Assembly: GCF_000948985.2 (NCBI RefSeq) | Contig: NZ_CP059733.1 | Span: forward strand, 4,216,001 to 4,280,000 | DNA: 64,000 nucleotides | DNA from: Thalassomonas viridans | GTDB taxonomy: Bacteria > Pseudomonadota > Gammaproteobacteria > Enterobacterales > Alteromonadaceae | Direction: 5' to 3' | Part shown: piece after piece, positions 51,340 through 58,972 of the stretch | How positions within the stretch are numbered: position 1 is the first letter of the stretch | Layout of the letters: each line of letters begins with the position of its first letter | Notes under the pieces: model-generated | Database searches by the model: none | What the model was told of the DNA's origin: nothing | The model's input: only the letters and a program-made list of their open reading frames with translations | Made by a program: the position numbers and the translations under genes

Positions 51340-51497
51340 CCATTTAACGGCCACAAAACATCAATAACAAGGTGCGTATATCCCAAAAATAACACTGCAA
51401 AAACAAGCGATAAAAAAATTCCTGAAAGAAAATAAGAATATTCGGGTCATTTACCAGGTGAATCCACGAGTATAATAATAAAACTGGAGTAAAGATT

Positions 51498-52499
51498 TTG
51501 ACCTTGTCTTTAAAATCTATTTATTTTACCTGCATACTGCTTATCCTTTTCGCCCATAACCCGGCTATTGCCCTGGACAGCAAACAAGACTTTTCACGGC
51601 CGGACAGGATCCCCTTCCCCGAAGATAATGCCTACTCGGTTGAAAAAGCCGCCCTGGGCAAAATGTTGTTTTTCGACCCCAGGCTCAGCAAAAACCGTAA
51701 CATGACCTGCGCCACCTGCCACAACCCCAGTTTCGGCTGGGAAGACGCCACCCAATCGGCAACCGGGGCGCAAAACACCAGGCTAGACAGGCACTCGCCC
51801 ACCATCATTAACGTTGCCTGGAACAAAAGCTTTTTCTGGGACGGCAGGGCCGCAACATTGGAAGAACAAGCCAAAGGCCCGATAGAAAGCGCGGTAGAAA
51901 TGAACCTGCCCATTGAAGAAGCCGTGGCGCGTTTGTCTGCCATCGAAGAATACCGCACCTGGTTCACCCGGGTGTTCGGCAATGCTGGCATTACCGCCGA
52001 CAACATTGCCAAAGCCCTGGCAACCTACGAAAGAACCGTGGTGTCCGGCCAGGCGCCTTTTGACAACTGGGTTGAAGGCGACGACAACGCCCTGTCTCCT
52101 TCCGCCAAAAGAGGCTTTGACTTATTTGTCGGCAAAGCCAAATGTTCCGGTTGCCACAGCGGCTGGAATTTTTCCGATCAAGAGTTTCACGACATCGGCT
52201 TGTCCGGCACAGACAAAGGTTTAGGGGCACTAACTGGCCGCTCCGACCAAGCCTTTGCCTTCAAAACCCCCAGCCTTCGCAACATAGGCCAGCGGGCCCC
52301 CTACATGCACGACGGACGCTTTGAAGACCTGAAAGCCGTTATCGCCAGCTATATTTCCGGCGGCATACAAAGACGCAGTTTGTCGAAAAAAATGTTCCCG
52401 CTGACCTTATCCGAACAGGAAATTGCCGACCTTGAACAATTCCTGCTGTCATTAACCGGCGAAGACACGGCCGTGAGCCTGCCTTTACTTCCCTATTAA
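51498..52499 (+). CDS. Di-haem cytochrome c peroxidase, MauG/CcpA family
   Basis: This 333-residue periplasmic protein has a signal peptide (SIYFTCILLILFAHNPAIAL). Two c-type haem sites are visible: MTCATCHNPSFGWED (about residue 68-82) and CSGCHSGWNF (about 215). GMALFFDPRLS-like LGKMLFFDPRLSKN, the WNKSFFWDGRAATLEEQAKG segment and APYMHDGRFEDL near the end mark this family. The start is a TTG at 51498 with a GGAG site 8 bases upstream. Enzymes of this group reduce H2O2 or, like MauG, modify a partner protein. It sits between an unknown metallopeptidase-like gene and a chemoreceptor gene, 23 bp before the latter. Confidence 0.88.
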   Translation: MTLSLKSIYFTCILLILFAHNPAIALDSKQDFSRPDRIPFPEDNAYSVEKAALGKMLFFDPRLSKNRNMTCATCHNPSFGWEDATQSATGAQNTRLDRHSPTIINVAWNKSFFWDGRAATLEEQAKGPIESAVEMNLPIEEAVARLSAIEEYRTWFTRVFGNAGITADNIAKALATYERTVVSGQAPFDNWVEGDDNALSPSAKRGFDLFVGKAKCSGCHSGWNFSDQEFHDIGLSGTDKGLGALTGRSDQAFAFKTPSLRNIGQRAPYMHDGRFEDLKAVIASYISGGIQRRSLSKKMFPLTLSEQEIADLEQFLLSLTGEDTAVSLPLLPY

Positions 52500-52522
52500 G
52501 CGTTTCCACCCACGAGCTTGTT

Positions 52523-54124
52523 ATGAAAATAAAAACCAAACTTATTGCCGGCCTGGCCACCCTGATGCTGTTTTTCGGCGCCCTGAGCTTTTACCTGGTT
52601 TACCTGTTGCAGCAGCAAGGTACACAAACCGTCTACGCCCTGAATCAGCCCCTTAATGCCGTTACCAGCAGCCAATATGCGGCAACCACCTTTGACCAGG
52701 CCTCGGCCCTGTCACAAAAAATACTGGCCATGACCATGCCGGTTGACAGCAGGCAAACCCTGAACGAGTTTATGCGTATTCAAACCGACTTTAACAACCA
52801 CTTACGCAACGCAGAATTAAACGGCCTCACCGAATACTCCCGGTCTTTAAGCAAAGAAATAGCAAACAAAGCAGAAGCCTGGTTCAGCGAAACGGCAAAA
52901 TACATTGCCGGACCAGAACAGGGGCAGCTGCTGGACTTACGTATTCTCAATAAAACCCGGCAGGAAATTGCCCAAATGCTGACCCAGTTTGCCAAAAACA
53001 CCCTGGAAGAAGCCCAGCAACTGGCACAGGAAGTAGAGCAAGACACCAGCCAGCAGATTTTTGCCACCGTCAGCGTGCTTATCGCCTTTGCCGTGCTTGC
53101 CCTGATCGCTTCACTGTATTTGATAAGAAACCTGTTAAAACCGATTATTACGCTAAAATCAGCCGCCATCGAACTCTCCCGGGGAGACGGCGACCTGACC
53201 CGGCGTTTATCCAGCAACAACCGGGATGAAATTGACGCCCTGTCGAACGAATTCAACAGCTTTATCGCCAAAGTTCACGGTATCGTCAGTGAAATCGCCA
53301 CTTCGGTAAAAGAAACCCACAGCTACCTTGGCGAGTTTTCTTCTATTGCCCAAACCACGCAAAACGGCACCGAAAAACAGAAGTCGGAAATTCTGCGCAT
53401 CAGCCAGTCAATGAAAAACGTGATAGAGCTGGGACACAGGGTAAACCAGTCGACACACAGCGCACAGCAGCAGTCAGACCAAATATTTACCGAAACCAAA
53501 CAAGGCGTAGAGCTGGTTAACGAAAGCAACAACGGCATTAAGAGCCTGGCGGGCAAGGTTAACAGTGCAAGCGAAGTTATCTTTGAATTGAGCAACGCCA
53601 GCAGCGAAATTAACTCGGTGTTAGACGTTATTGAAAACATTGCCGATCAAACCAACCTGCTGGCCCTTAATGCCGCCATTGAAGCAGCAAGAGCAGGCGA
53701 TGCCGGCAGAGGCTTTTCCGTGGTTGCCGAAGAAGTCAGGGATCTGGCAATGAAAACCCAGGAGTCTACCGTATCCATACAAAAAACCATAGCCAACATC
53801 CAAAACTTAGCGGATCAGGCCAAGTCAATGATGGAACAGGGACAGAGCGCCGCCAAAACCTGCGCGGAAATGAATGTTACCCTGGCTGAATCCCTCAACG
53901 ATGTGCTGCACAATGTTGAACGCATTCGCGACACCAACCAGCAAGTGGGCTCTTTCACCGAAGAACAGGAAAGCGCGGTTATTGAAGTGAATAACTTCCT
54001 GGACGAGATCATGGCAATTGCCGATGACACCGCCCTGGGCAGCTTAACCTTGCGGGAAAACGGTGAAAAAATTCTCGGCGCGGTCAAGCACGTTAATGAC
54101 AACGTTGCCGCTTTTAAACTATAA
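52523..54124 (+). CDS. Methyl-accepting chemotaxis protein
   Basis: This 533-residue transmembrane receptor has a first helix (LIAGLATLMLFFGALSFYLV, about residues 7-26), a periplasmic sensor of about 150 residues with coiled-helix features, a second helix (FATVSVLIAFAVLALIASLY), HAMP (residues about 200-250) and a signalling hairpin tip [20 protein letters not shown]. The sensor has a helical bundle appearance without a recognised ligand motif. The gene is 23 bp after the MauG gene and so is probably in the same operon, an unusual pairing of a chemoreceptor with a periplasmic di-haem peroxidase. Confidence 0.9.
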   Translation: MKIKTKLIAGLATLMLFFGALSFYLVYLLQQQGTQTVYALNQPLNAVTSSQYAATTFDQASALSQKILAMTMPVDSRQTLNEFMRIQTDFNNHLRNAELNGLTEYSRSLSKEIANKAEAWFSETAKYIAGPEQGQLLDLRILNKTRQEIAQMLTQFAKNTLEEAQQLAQEVEQDTSQQIFATVSVLIAFAVLALIASLYLIRNLLKPIITLKSAAIELSRGDGDLTRRLSSNNRDEIDALSNEFNSFIAKVHGIVSEIATSVKETHSYLGEFSSIAQTTQNGTEKQKSEILRISQSMKNVIELGHRVNQSTHSAQQQSDQIFTETKQGVELVNESNNGIKSLAGKVNSASEVIFELSNASSEINSVLDVIENIADQTNLLALNAAIEAARAGDAGRGFSVVAEEVRDLAMKTQESTVSIQKTIANIQNLADQAKSMMEQGQSAAKTCAEMNVTLAESLNDVLHNVERIRDTNQQVGSFTEEQESAVIEVNNFLDEIMAIADDTALGSLTLRENGEKILGAVKHVNDNVAAFKL

Positions 54125-54537
54125 AAACTTAACTCCGCACCAAGTTGCGGGCAAACCTGAAAACGGCAGCCGGTAATGCCCATAGGCAAAATTCCGGTTG
54201 CCAGGTTTGAAACGCCGTTAACTGCGGCTTCCGGCCAACCGGATTAGCCGCCCGCTCCCCTTGATATAGTGCCAGATGCCGGTCATCTAGCTTTCATTGC
54301 TTACACAACCGCCCCGCCCTGAAATACGTTAACACTTTGGAGACTTATCTCAAGGTAATGCCTTGATACCACCTCCGCAATTAAGACGATTAAACAGGTT
54401 TATTTACAACGGAAAAACCAAAAAAACACCATTTTGCTCAGCCAGTAATACCGAAAAAATTCCACAGCACAACCAATTCAACCAAACCAAAAATTCACGG
54501 CCTGTTTTATTCATTATTTTCAAAGCATTAAACCTAG
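54125..54537. other. Intergenic stretch after the chemoreceptor gene
   Basis: An imperfect hairpin (GGCAGCCGG ... CCGGTTGCC, about 54164-54202) probably ends the operon transcript. The rest is AT-rich. A 72-codon frame at 54363-54581 has no ribosome-binding site and overlaps the conserved dyad of cassette copy 3, so it is not called. Confidence 0.5.
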
Positions 54538-54555
54538 TGTACAGCAAGCTATACA
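54538..54555. promoter_or_regulatory. 18-bp dyad operator upstream of cassette copy 3
   Basis: This is identical to the 18-mer before copy 1 (TGTACAGCAAGCTATACA). The flanks are also shared (CTAG before, G after, and a TTTTCA..G.ATTAAA. stretch further upstream). The conserved GATTTTTCCG block starts 41 nt after the dyad in both copies. Confidence 0.55.
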
Positions 54556-54596
54556 GCCGCTCAAAACAGGCAAAAAATTAATTGCCGAACCAACCG

Positions 54597-54671
54597 GATT
54601 TTTCCGCAATTTTGTACTATTACTTATGGGGATATGAACTACCGGCTTATAACTAAGCCAAGGAGGAATTT
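54597..54671 (+). promoter_or_regulatory. Promoter-like block and GGAGG box, cassette copy 3
   Basis: The block at 54597-54623 (TTTTTCCGCAATTTTGTACT core, TACTAT possible -10) differs from that of copy 1 in only two bases. GGAGGAATTT lies at 54662-54671, as in the other copies. Confidence 0.45.
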
Positions 54672-54720
54672 CCAAAAAAGTGAATGAAGAAACAACTTAA
54701 CAAACGTATGAAAACGAGGC

Positions 54721-54754
54721 GCTGCCCCTGAGTGTACCACCACCCAGAGACAGC
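54721..54754 (+). promoter_or_regulatory. Conserved leader hairpin A, cassette copy 3
   Basis: GCTGCCCCTGAGTG pairs with CACCCAGAGACAGC around TACCAC. One A-C mismatch of copy 1 is here a G-C pair. A long identical string (AGGCGCTGCC upstream, CAGAGACAGCT downstream) is shared with copy 1. Confidence 0.58.
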
Positions 54755-54764
54755 TCACCAATAC

Positions 54765-54781
54765 AGATAAATGAGGTATCT
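54765..54781 (+). promoter_or_regulatory. RBS hairpin of cassette copy 3
   Basis: AGATA and TATCT form a 5-bp stem around AATGAGG, so the GAGG site is in the loop, 8 bases before the ATG at 54785. Confidence 0.58.
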
Positions 54782-54784
54782 ATA

Positions 54785-54985
54785 ATGGCTAATATTAATG
54801 ATATGCCAGAGCTTCACTCGGTTAAAGCTTTTTTAACAACAGGTGTTCATCACGGTAACGATTACCGCCACACCGCCAACCGCAGCAAACCCCGCAGTAC
54901 CTGCAAACATCTTCATCAACCCAAAACACAGAGGCACACAAGCCCCCTGCCCCTTGTGGTAAAAGGAGGCTGCCGTTATGTCTGA
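54785..54985 (+). CDS. Cassette copy 3, gene A: 66-residue NDMPELHSVK peptide
   Basis: The peptide begins MANINDMPELHSVKAFLTTG and continues with a His-, Arg- and Lys-rich tail quite unlike copies 1 and 2, ending GGCRYV. Only the head and the terminal (H/Y)V-stop are shared. The stop overlaps the ATG of gene B by 8 nt (TTATGTCTGA), as in the other copies. The basic tail, at least nine His included, could bind metal or nucleic acid, but this is unproven. The function is unknown. Confidence 0.75.
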   Translation: MANINDMPELHSVKAFLTTGVHHGNDYRHTANRSKPRSTCKHLHQPKTQRHTSPLPLVVKGGCRYV

Positions 54986-55232
54986 TACATCAACAAAAGA
55001 CTGGCTACACACCGAAGTTTACCGGTTAAACGATGAATTCAGCCAGTTCAGCGGCAAGTGTTCGTTTCTGTGCCTGGCCTTTGCCACCGTTGGCAGTAAC
55101 CCGAAATGCATAGATGAACAAACTATCTACGGCCTTGACTACTATGCGCTTTGGCTAAAAGAGCAAATAGAAGCCTTTGACCTCAGAATAGAAAGCCTGA
55201 ATCAGCGCCTGAGGGAAGAAGATGCGCCGTAA
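54978..55232 (+). CDS. Cassette copy 3, gene B: small protein with FLCxAFA core
   Basis: This 84-residue protein is the shortest and most diverged of the three: NDEFSQFSGKCSFLCLAFAT, then CIDEQTIYGLDYYALWLKEQ and a final helix FDLRIESLNQRLREED. The two Cys of the core and a third before Ile are kept. It is soluble and helical. GGAGG lies 9 bases before the ATG. A strong terminator follows at about 55291-55320, so gene A and gene B form a complete two-gene transcript. Confidence 0.78.
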   Translation: MSDTSTKDWLHTEVYRLNDEFSQFSGKCSFLCLAFATVGSNPKCIDEQTIYGLDYYALWLKEQIEAFDLRIESLNQRLREEDAP

Positions 55233-55290
55233 ACCTGGCTAATATAAATTGTGCCGTCTTGCCATGTCAGGGATAATCGGCACCAATAAA

Positions 55291-55320
55291 AAGGCCGATA
55301 GCATTTTGCATCGGCCTTTT
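55291..55320 (+). terminator. Terminator of cassette copy 3
   Basis: AAAAGGCCGAT and ATCGGCCTTTT form an 11-bp stem with an 8-nt loop, followed by a U-run. It lies about 58 bp after the gene B stop. Confidence 0.8.
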
Positions 55321-55467
55321 CTCGGTGTTTATACGACAGTCAAAACAAATGTATTAACACTAACGGCTATGTTTTCAAAAGCACATCATATGCTAGTTAA
55401 AACTATTATTACCTTATATAAACAGTCAAAGCTCATAATTATTCAAAACTTCAGAACTCATCAGCAT

Positions 55468-55968
55468 TTAGGAACGTAATTCAGCCCAACTAATCAATTT
55501 AGCCCGGTTCTGACTACGCACTAACCGGTAAAGATAACCGTCAGGAACAATCGCCATTAATGAATCGGCCTGTTCATTGAACCGACGTGATACTTTAGCA
55601 TGGGCAACACTAACCCAACTAGACGTTAAAGGGTCACGGACCTGCATTGTTAACGTATCTTGCCCCTCACTTCCCCCGTTTTGATTCACACGTACCGCTA
55701 CAACAATATCGCCACCGGTAGTATTTTGATATTGAACAGAAAATGTTCTTGCAGAAGAAACATTCGTCCAGGCCCGATTAATGTTAGAGGCAACAGCATC
55801 CAAAATATCTTGTTGATTTTCTACCGTGATCTGAAGTGCTTCAACTGCATCCTGTAGATCAGCAATAGCTGCTGCATTGCCGCCAACACTTGGCCGAGAG
55901 TCAGCAAAAGCTGAAGAAAACTGAAAACTTAAGGCTACTGCGCCACAAAAAATAAGTGCTTTTTTCAT
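55468..55968 (-). CDS. Exported protein, family not recognised
   Basis: This is a protein of about 166 residues. The ATG at 55968 (MKKALIFCGAVALSFQFSSA) with an AGGAAAA site upstream gives a clean Sec signal; a longer frame has none. The mature part starts with a short helical coil (IADLQDAVEALQITVENQQD), then a beta-rich domain (FSVQYQNTTGGDIVVAVRVN, LTMQVRDPLTSSWVSVAHAK). The coil-plus-beta layout resembles small trimeric fibre or tail-tip-like proteins of secreted matrices, but no family is assigned. It lies 2 bp downstream of the PEP-CTERM gene, so both are cotranscribed. Confidence 0.65.
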   Translation of the reverse strand: MKKALIFCGAVALSFQFSSAFADSRPSVGGNAAAIADLQDAVEALQITVENQQDILDAVASNINRAWTNVSSARTFSVQYQNTTGGDIVVAVRVNQNGGSEGQDTLTMQVRDPLTSSWVSVAHAKVSRRFNEQADSLMAIVPDGYLYRLVRSQNRAKLISWAELRS

Positions 55969-55970
55969 AA

Positions 55971-56663
55971 TTATTTTTCCTTTATTCGAGAGATAGACAA
56001 GAAGCGTGTAGCTTTGCGACCAAATAAAGCAAAGAGGCAAAAGCCAAACAATGTAGCCGGTGTAGGTTCTGGAACTGAAATAGCATTTACGGCTAAATCA
56101 TCCATAACAAAGTCAAAATTGGTATCTCCGTCATCAAAAGTTCCTACCGTAACTTTATTAAAAAGGGTATCGTCACTAATAACACCAATAAAATACGCTA
56201 AACTCCCATCAGCTAATGTGGAAACAGGATTTGCAGCTTCAATCCCGAAATTGTGTCCCTCAATAGAAAGAAACAGCTCTCCTGCTAACGGTGTATCACT
56301 GAGACTAAAGCTGATCCCAAAAGCATTGGTGATATAGTCAAACTCAAATGTGATCACATCTAATAAGTCCAAAAATGGGCCAATAGATGTAGCAAGTGCA
56401 TTTTCCCCTGATGATGTATCAACAGTATTATTAATAACGAAGTCGATAGATGAATCATTTAATCCATAAGTTATACCATTGAGCATAGCGCCATTAGCGA
56501 TAACTGTGCCTGATGAAACAGATTCAAAATTCTCAACGGAAAGACCTGAACCAACATCATTATAAAATACTGTTGGGTCAGAGTACTGGATAAATCCAGC
56601 CTGCGAAGGCAACGCGGCAACAATGAATGCCATTGCTGCGGGCATTATTAATTTAGTTTTCAT
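55971..56663 (-). CDS. PEP-CTERM sorting-domain protein
   Basis: This 230-residue exported protein has a signal peptide (AAMAFIVAALPSQA). A beta-rich body contains phrases typical of PEP-CTERM proteins (FENFESVSSGTVI-like NFESVSSGTVIANGAM, ITFEFDYITNAFGISFSLSD, GTFDDGDTNFDFVMDDLAVN). It ends in the sorting signal VPEPTPATLFGFCLFALFG with a basic tail. Such proteins are exported, processed by an exosortase and linked to exopolysaccharide. It probably forms an operon with the exported protein 2 bp downstream. No exosortase is in the window. Confidence 0.88.
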   Translation of the reverse strand: MKTKLIMPAAMAFIVAALPSQAGFIQYSDPTVFYNDVGSGLSVENFESVSSGTVIANGAMLNGITYGLNDSSIDFVINNTVDTSSGENALATSIGPFLDLLDVITFEFDYITNAFGISFSLSDTPLAGELFLSIEGHNFGIEAANPVSTLADGSLAYFIGVISDDTLFNKVTVGTFDDGDTNFDFVMDDLAVNAISVPEPTPATLFGFCLFALFGRKATRFLSISRIKEK

Positions 56664-57177
56664 CGCATTCTCCTACAAACATAGAGAAGCTATTGAGCAG
56701 AGCTTTAGAGCAAGGTTATTCCATCCCTAACAACCTGAATGACGGATGACTTTTACGCTATTTCAATTGAAAAGCACAAAGACATTAACCTTTAAGGGGC
56801 TATTACTCAGCTTCGTTACAGATAGGGCAAGTAAAATACAACATATGACCAGCACAAACTTTATTCGCCCGGTTTAATTAGTACCAACTACCTACTTTAC
56901 GAAACGGCACCATAAAGACTCGACAATGTCTACCACCCAATCACGCCATTAACTGAGCCTTAACAAAAAATAAACAGAGCGGCATCTAAAGTCAACCTCA
57001 TCTTAAAAACTAAGCATACTCAAGCCTCAAGCCTCAAGTCTCAAGTCTCAAGTCTCAAGTCTCAAGTCTCAAGTCTCAAGTAGGCATTATTATTTGCAGT
57101 GATTTCTTTAATACTCGTGAATAGATTCTTGTACAACAGAGAGTATGGATACAGCTCATTACAAGGCAATATAAGGG
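56664..57177. other. Stretch between the PEP-CTERM gene and the CRISPR array trailer
   Basis: These 514 bp hold the PEP-CTERM operon promoter (not resolved), a heptanucleotide tandem repeat at 57020-57080 and the AT-rich trailer side of the array. No coding frame with a ribosome-binding site is seen. Confidence 0.5.
57020..57080. repeat. Heptanucleotide tandem repeat, about 8.7 copies
   Basis: Units TCAAGCC (two) and TCAAGTC (six), plus a final TCAAG, follow each other without gaps. Repeats of this kind vary by slippage. It is not inside a gene and lies about 360 bp upstream of the PEP-CTERM start, so a link to phase variation is doubtful. Confidence 0.9.
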
Positions 57178-57927
57178 GTTATAGGCTGCCTATACAGCAG
57201 TGAACTTCTTCGGTAACGCCTTTCTCACACATCACCTTTTCTAAGCTGCCTATACGGCAGTGAACGAAACAAATACAGTTGGCGCTACCTCACCTCTCTT
57301 TCTAAGCTGCCTATACGGCAGTAAACTTGCTTTCCTAGCAAGTGACTTGTCGCTTGCCATTTCTAAGCTGCCTATACGGCAGTAAACTTAGACGCATTGG
57401 AAGCAGATAGCAATTTAGTTTTCTAAGCTGCCTATACGGCAGTAAACGTTTCTCCATAAATCCCCCGGCGCGGGGTAGCTTTCTAAGCTGCCTATACGGC
57501 AGTAAACATGGTACAGAATCGGCAGCTGGTATTTTACGTTTTCTAAGCTGCCTATACGGCAGTAAACCAACACATGACTCTTTCAATCGATCGTTTACTT
57601 TTCTAAGCTGCCTATACGGCAGTAAACAGCAAGACATTGAGCGCCTGAGAGGCTTGCACTTTCTAAGCTGCCTATACGGCAGTAAACACGCCCAGGTTCA
57701 GCACCTGGGCGCTGCGCTCTTTCTAAGCTGCCTATACGGCAGTAAACTCGCGCCTCCTTATCACTCATTTCCTTGTTTTTTTCTAAGCTGCCTATACGGC
57801 AGTAAACATTTTGCTGATAGTGGTTTCGCTTTCCTTAAATTTCTAAGCTGCCTATACGGCAGTAAACCTTATATGCCTGAGTATCCGGCAACACTGATTT
57901 TTCTAAGCTGCCTATACGGCAGTAAAC
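57178..57927 (-). CRISPR. Type I-F CRISPR array, 13 repeats, 12 spacers
   Basis: Twenty-eight-bp repeats (on the minus strand GTTTACTGCCGTATAGGC, then AGCTTAGAAA) alternate with 32-33-bp spacers at a 60-61-bp period. The sequence matches type I-F consensus repeats. The repeat at 57178 is clearly degenerate (CTGCTGTATAGGCAGCCTAT) and the first two carry GTGAAC instead of GTAAAC, so the trailer is on the left. The leader is then on the right (57928 onward) and crRNA is read leftwards. No cas gene is in the window, so cas proteins must come from elsewhere if the array is active. Frames read through the array are shadows. Confidence 0.97.
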
Positions 57928-58100
57928 TAGAGCATTTAAACCCTAACAATATGATTTTTAAAGAACAAAGCTTATTCTTACCATTTTTACCCTTTTTTTA
58001 AAGAAAAAATCCAGCCCTTAATTTACAAGGGCTGGAGAAAAGCAAAAATAAAAGGGTTATTCATTGCTTGTCATCAAGCTAGCTACTAGGTTCCGACTTT
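57928..58100 (-). promoter_or_regulatory. CRISPR leader region
   Basis: This AT-rich region is next to the leader-proximal repeat. It begins TAGAGC and includes the terminator of the crp gene (58010-58036). A related copy with a single repeat is at 49488-49660. The promoter of the array should lie between the terminator and the first repeat. Confidence 0.65.
58003..58036 (-). terminator. Terminator downstream of the Crp/Fnr gene
   Basis: TCCAGCCCTT and AAGGGCTGGA form a 10-bp stem; leftwards it is followed by TTTTTTCTTT. It lies 81 bp after the Crp/Fnr stop and isolates the CRISPR array from read-through. Confidence 0.75.
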
Positions 58101-58116
58101 TCCGTCGATGTAAGAA

Positions 58117-58716
58117 TTAATTCAGCAATGCCTGTGGGTTAATTAACTCAATCGAGCCACGGTGCAGTTTTATCGCCTGCTGTTTTTCCAGTGCTTTCAA
58201 ATGGCGGCTGATTACTTCACGCGCCGAGCCTATTTCGGTAGAAATTTCCTGATGGGTGGCAACAATGCGGTTGTCGCTGTTGGCATTGTTATACAAGTAT
58301 TTATTTAAACGGTAGCCAACACTTTCCAGGGCGATAAATTCCAGTTGCGACATTAAATCTACCAGGCGCTGGCTGAAGTTTTGGAACACAAATTCGCGAA
58401 AACCCGGCGACTGACCAAGCAGCTGGTCAAAGTCGCGGCGGGGGATCACCCTGGCAGTAACCTCGGTTTCGGTTACCGCTTCGGCGGGATAATGACTAAA
58501 GCCCATTAAACACGAGGTAGTCAGCACGCATATTTCTCCCGGTTGTATCCGGTACAACACTAGTTCTTTGCCTTCGTTTGAACGGGTATACACTTTTACT
58601 ATACCTGAGGTCACAACTATGTAGTTGTCACATATCTGTCCCTGATCAAACACTTTATGCCGTGCCGGTAACTGCATGGTGTCGTATTCATTCACCACGC
58701 AGGGTATCTTGTTCAT
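58117..58716 (-). CDS. Crp/Fnr-family transcription regulator
   Basis: This 199-residue regulator starts at ATG 58716 (MNKIPCVVNEYD); a frame to 58776 lacks a ribosome-binding site. Residues 15-120 form a cyclic-nucleotide-binding-type beta-roll (ICDNYIVVTSGIVKVYTRSN, LYRIQPGEICVLTTSCLMGF) and 145-199 a winged helix with the recognition part IGSAREVISRHLKALEKQQA. The cAMP-binding residues of Crp and the four-Cys Fe-S cluster of Fnr are absent, so the signal is unknown; the GEICVLTTSCLMG phrase occurs in a redox-associated subgroup. The first gene upstream, the propeller protein, is on the same strand. Confidence 0.87.
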   Translation of the reverse strand: MNKIPCVVNEYDTMQLPARHKVFDQGQICDNYIVVTSGIVKVYTRSNEGKELVLYRIQPGEICVLTTSCLMGFSHYPAEAVTETEVTARVIPRRDFDQLLGQSPGFREFVFQNFSQRLVDLMSQLEFIALESVGYRLNKYLYNNANSDNRIVATHQEISTEIGSAREVISRHLKALEKQQAIKLHRGSIELINPQALLN

Positions 58717-58972
58717 AAAGAGTCCATGAAAATTGTAATATTGAAAAATAGAAGTATTTTGCGCTAAGCCACACAAGCAGTACGGCTTTTCCGGCGGGGA
58801 TCATAATGGATGGCAATAAAGCCGTTATTATTTTTAATCAAAGTTAAGGTACAAGCATGGCAAAAAGTTGGTGTACCCGTCCCTGGGTATCTGCCTTTGT
58901 CAGGTTAAAGGCTTCCTCCTTGCCGGCAACAAAAGTGCGCTGCCTTAACTTTATTCGAACCCTTTCATATCC

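Noticed and set aside
54363..54581. Plus-strand frame of 72 codons before cassette 3
   Set aside because: It runs over the conserved dyad and has no counterpart before cassette 1, although the dyad region is conserved there.
57335..58001. Frames with LLPYRQLRK or FLSCLYGSK repeats
   Set aside because: These are CRISPR repeats translated in frame (57335-57637 and 57654-58001).
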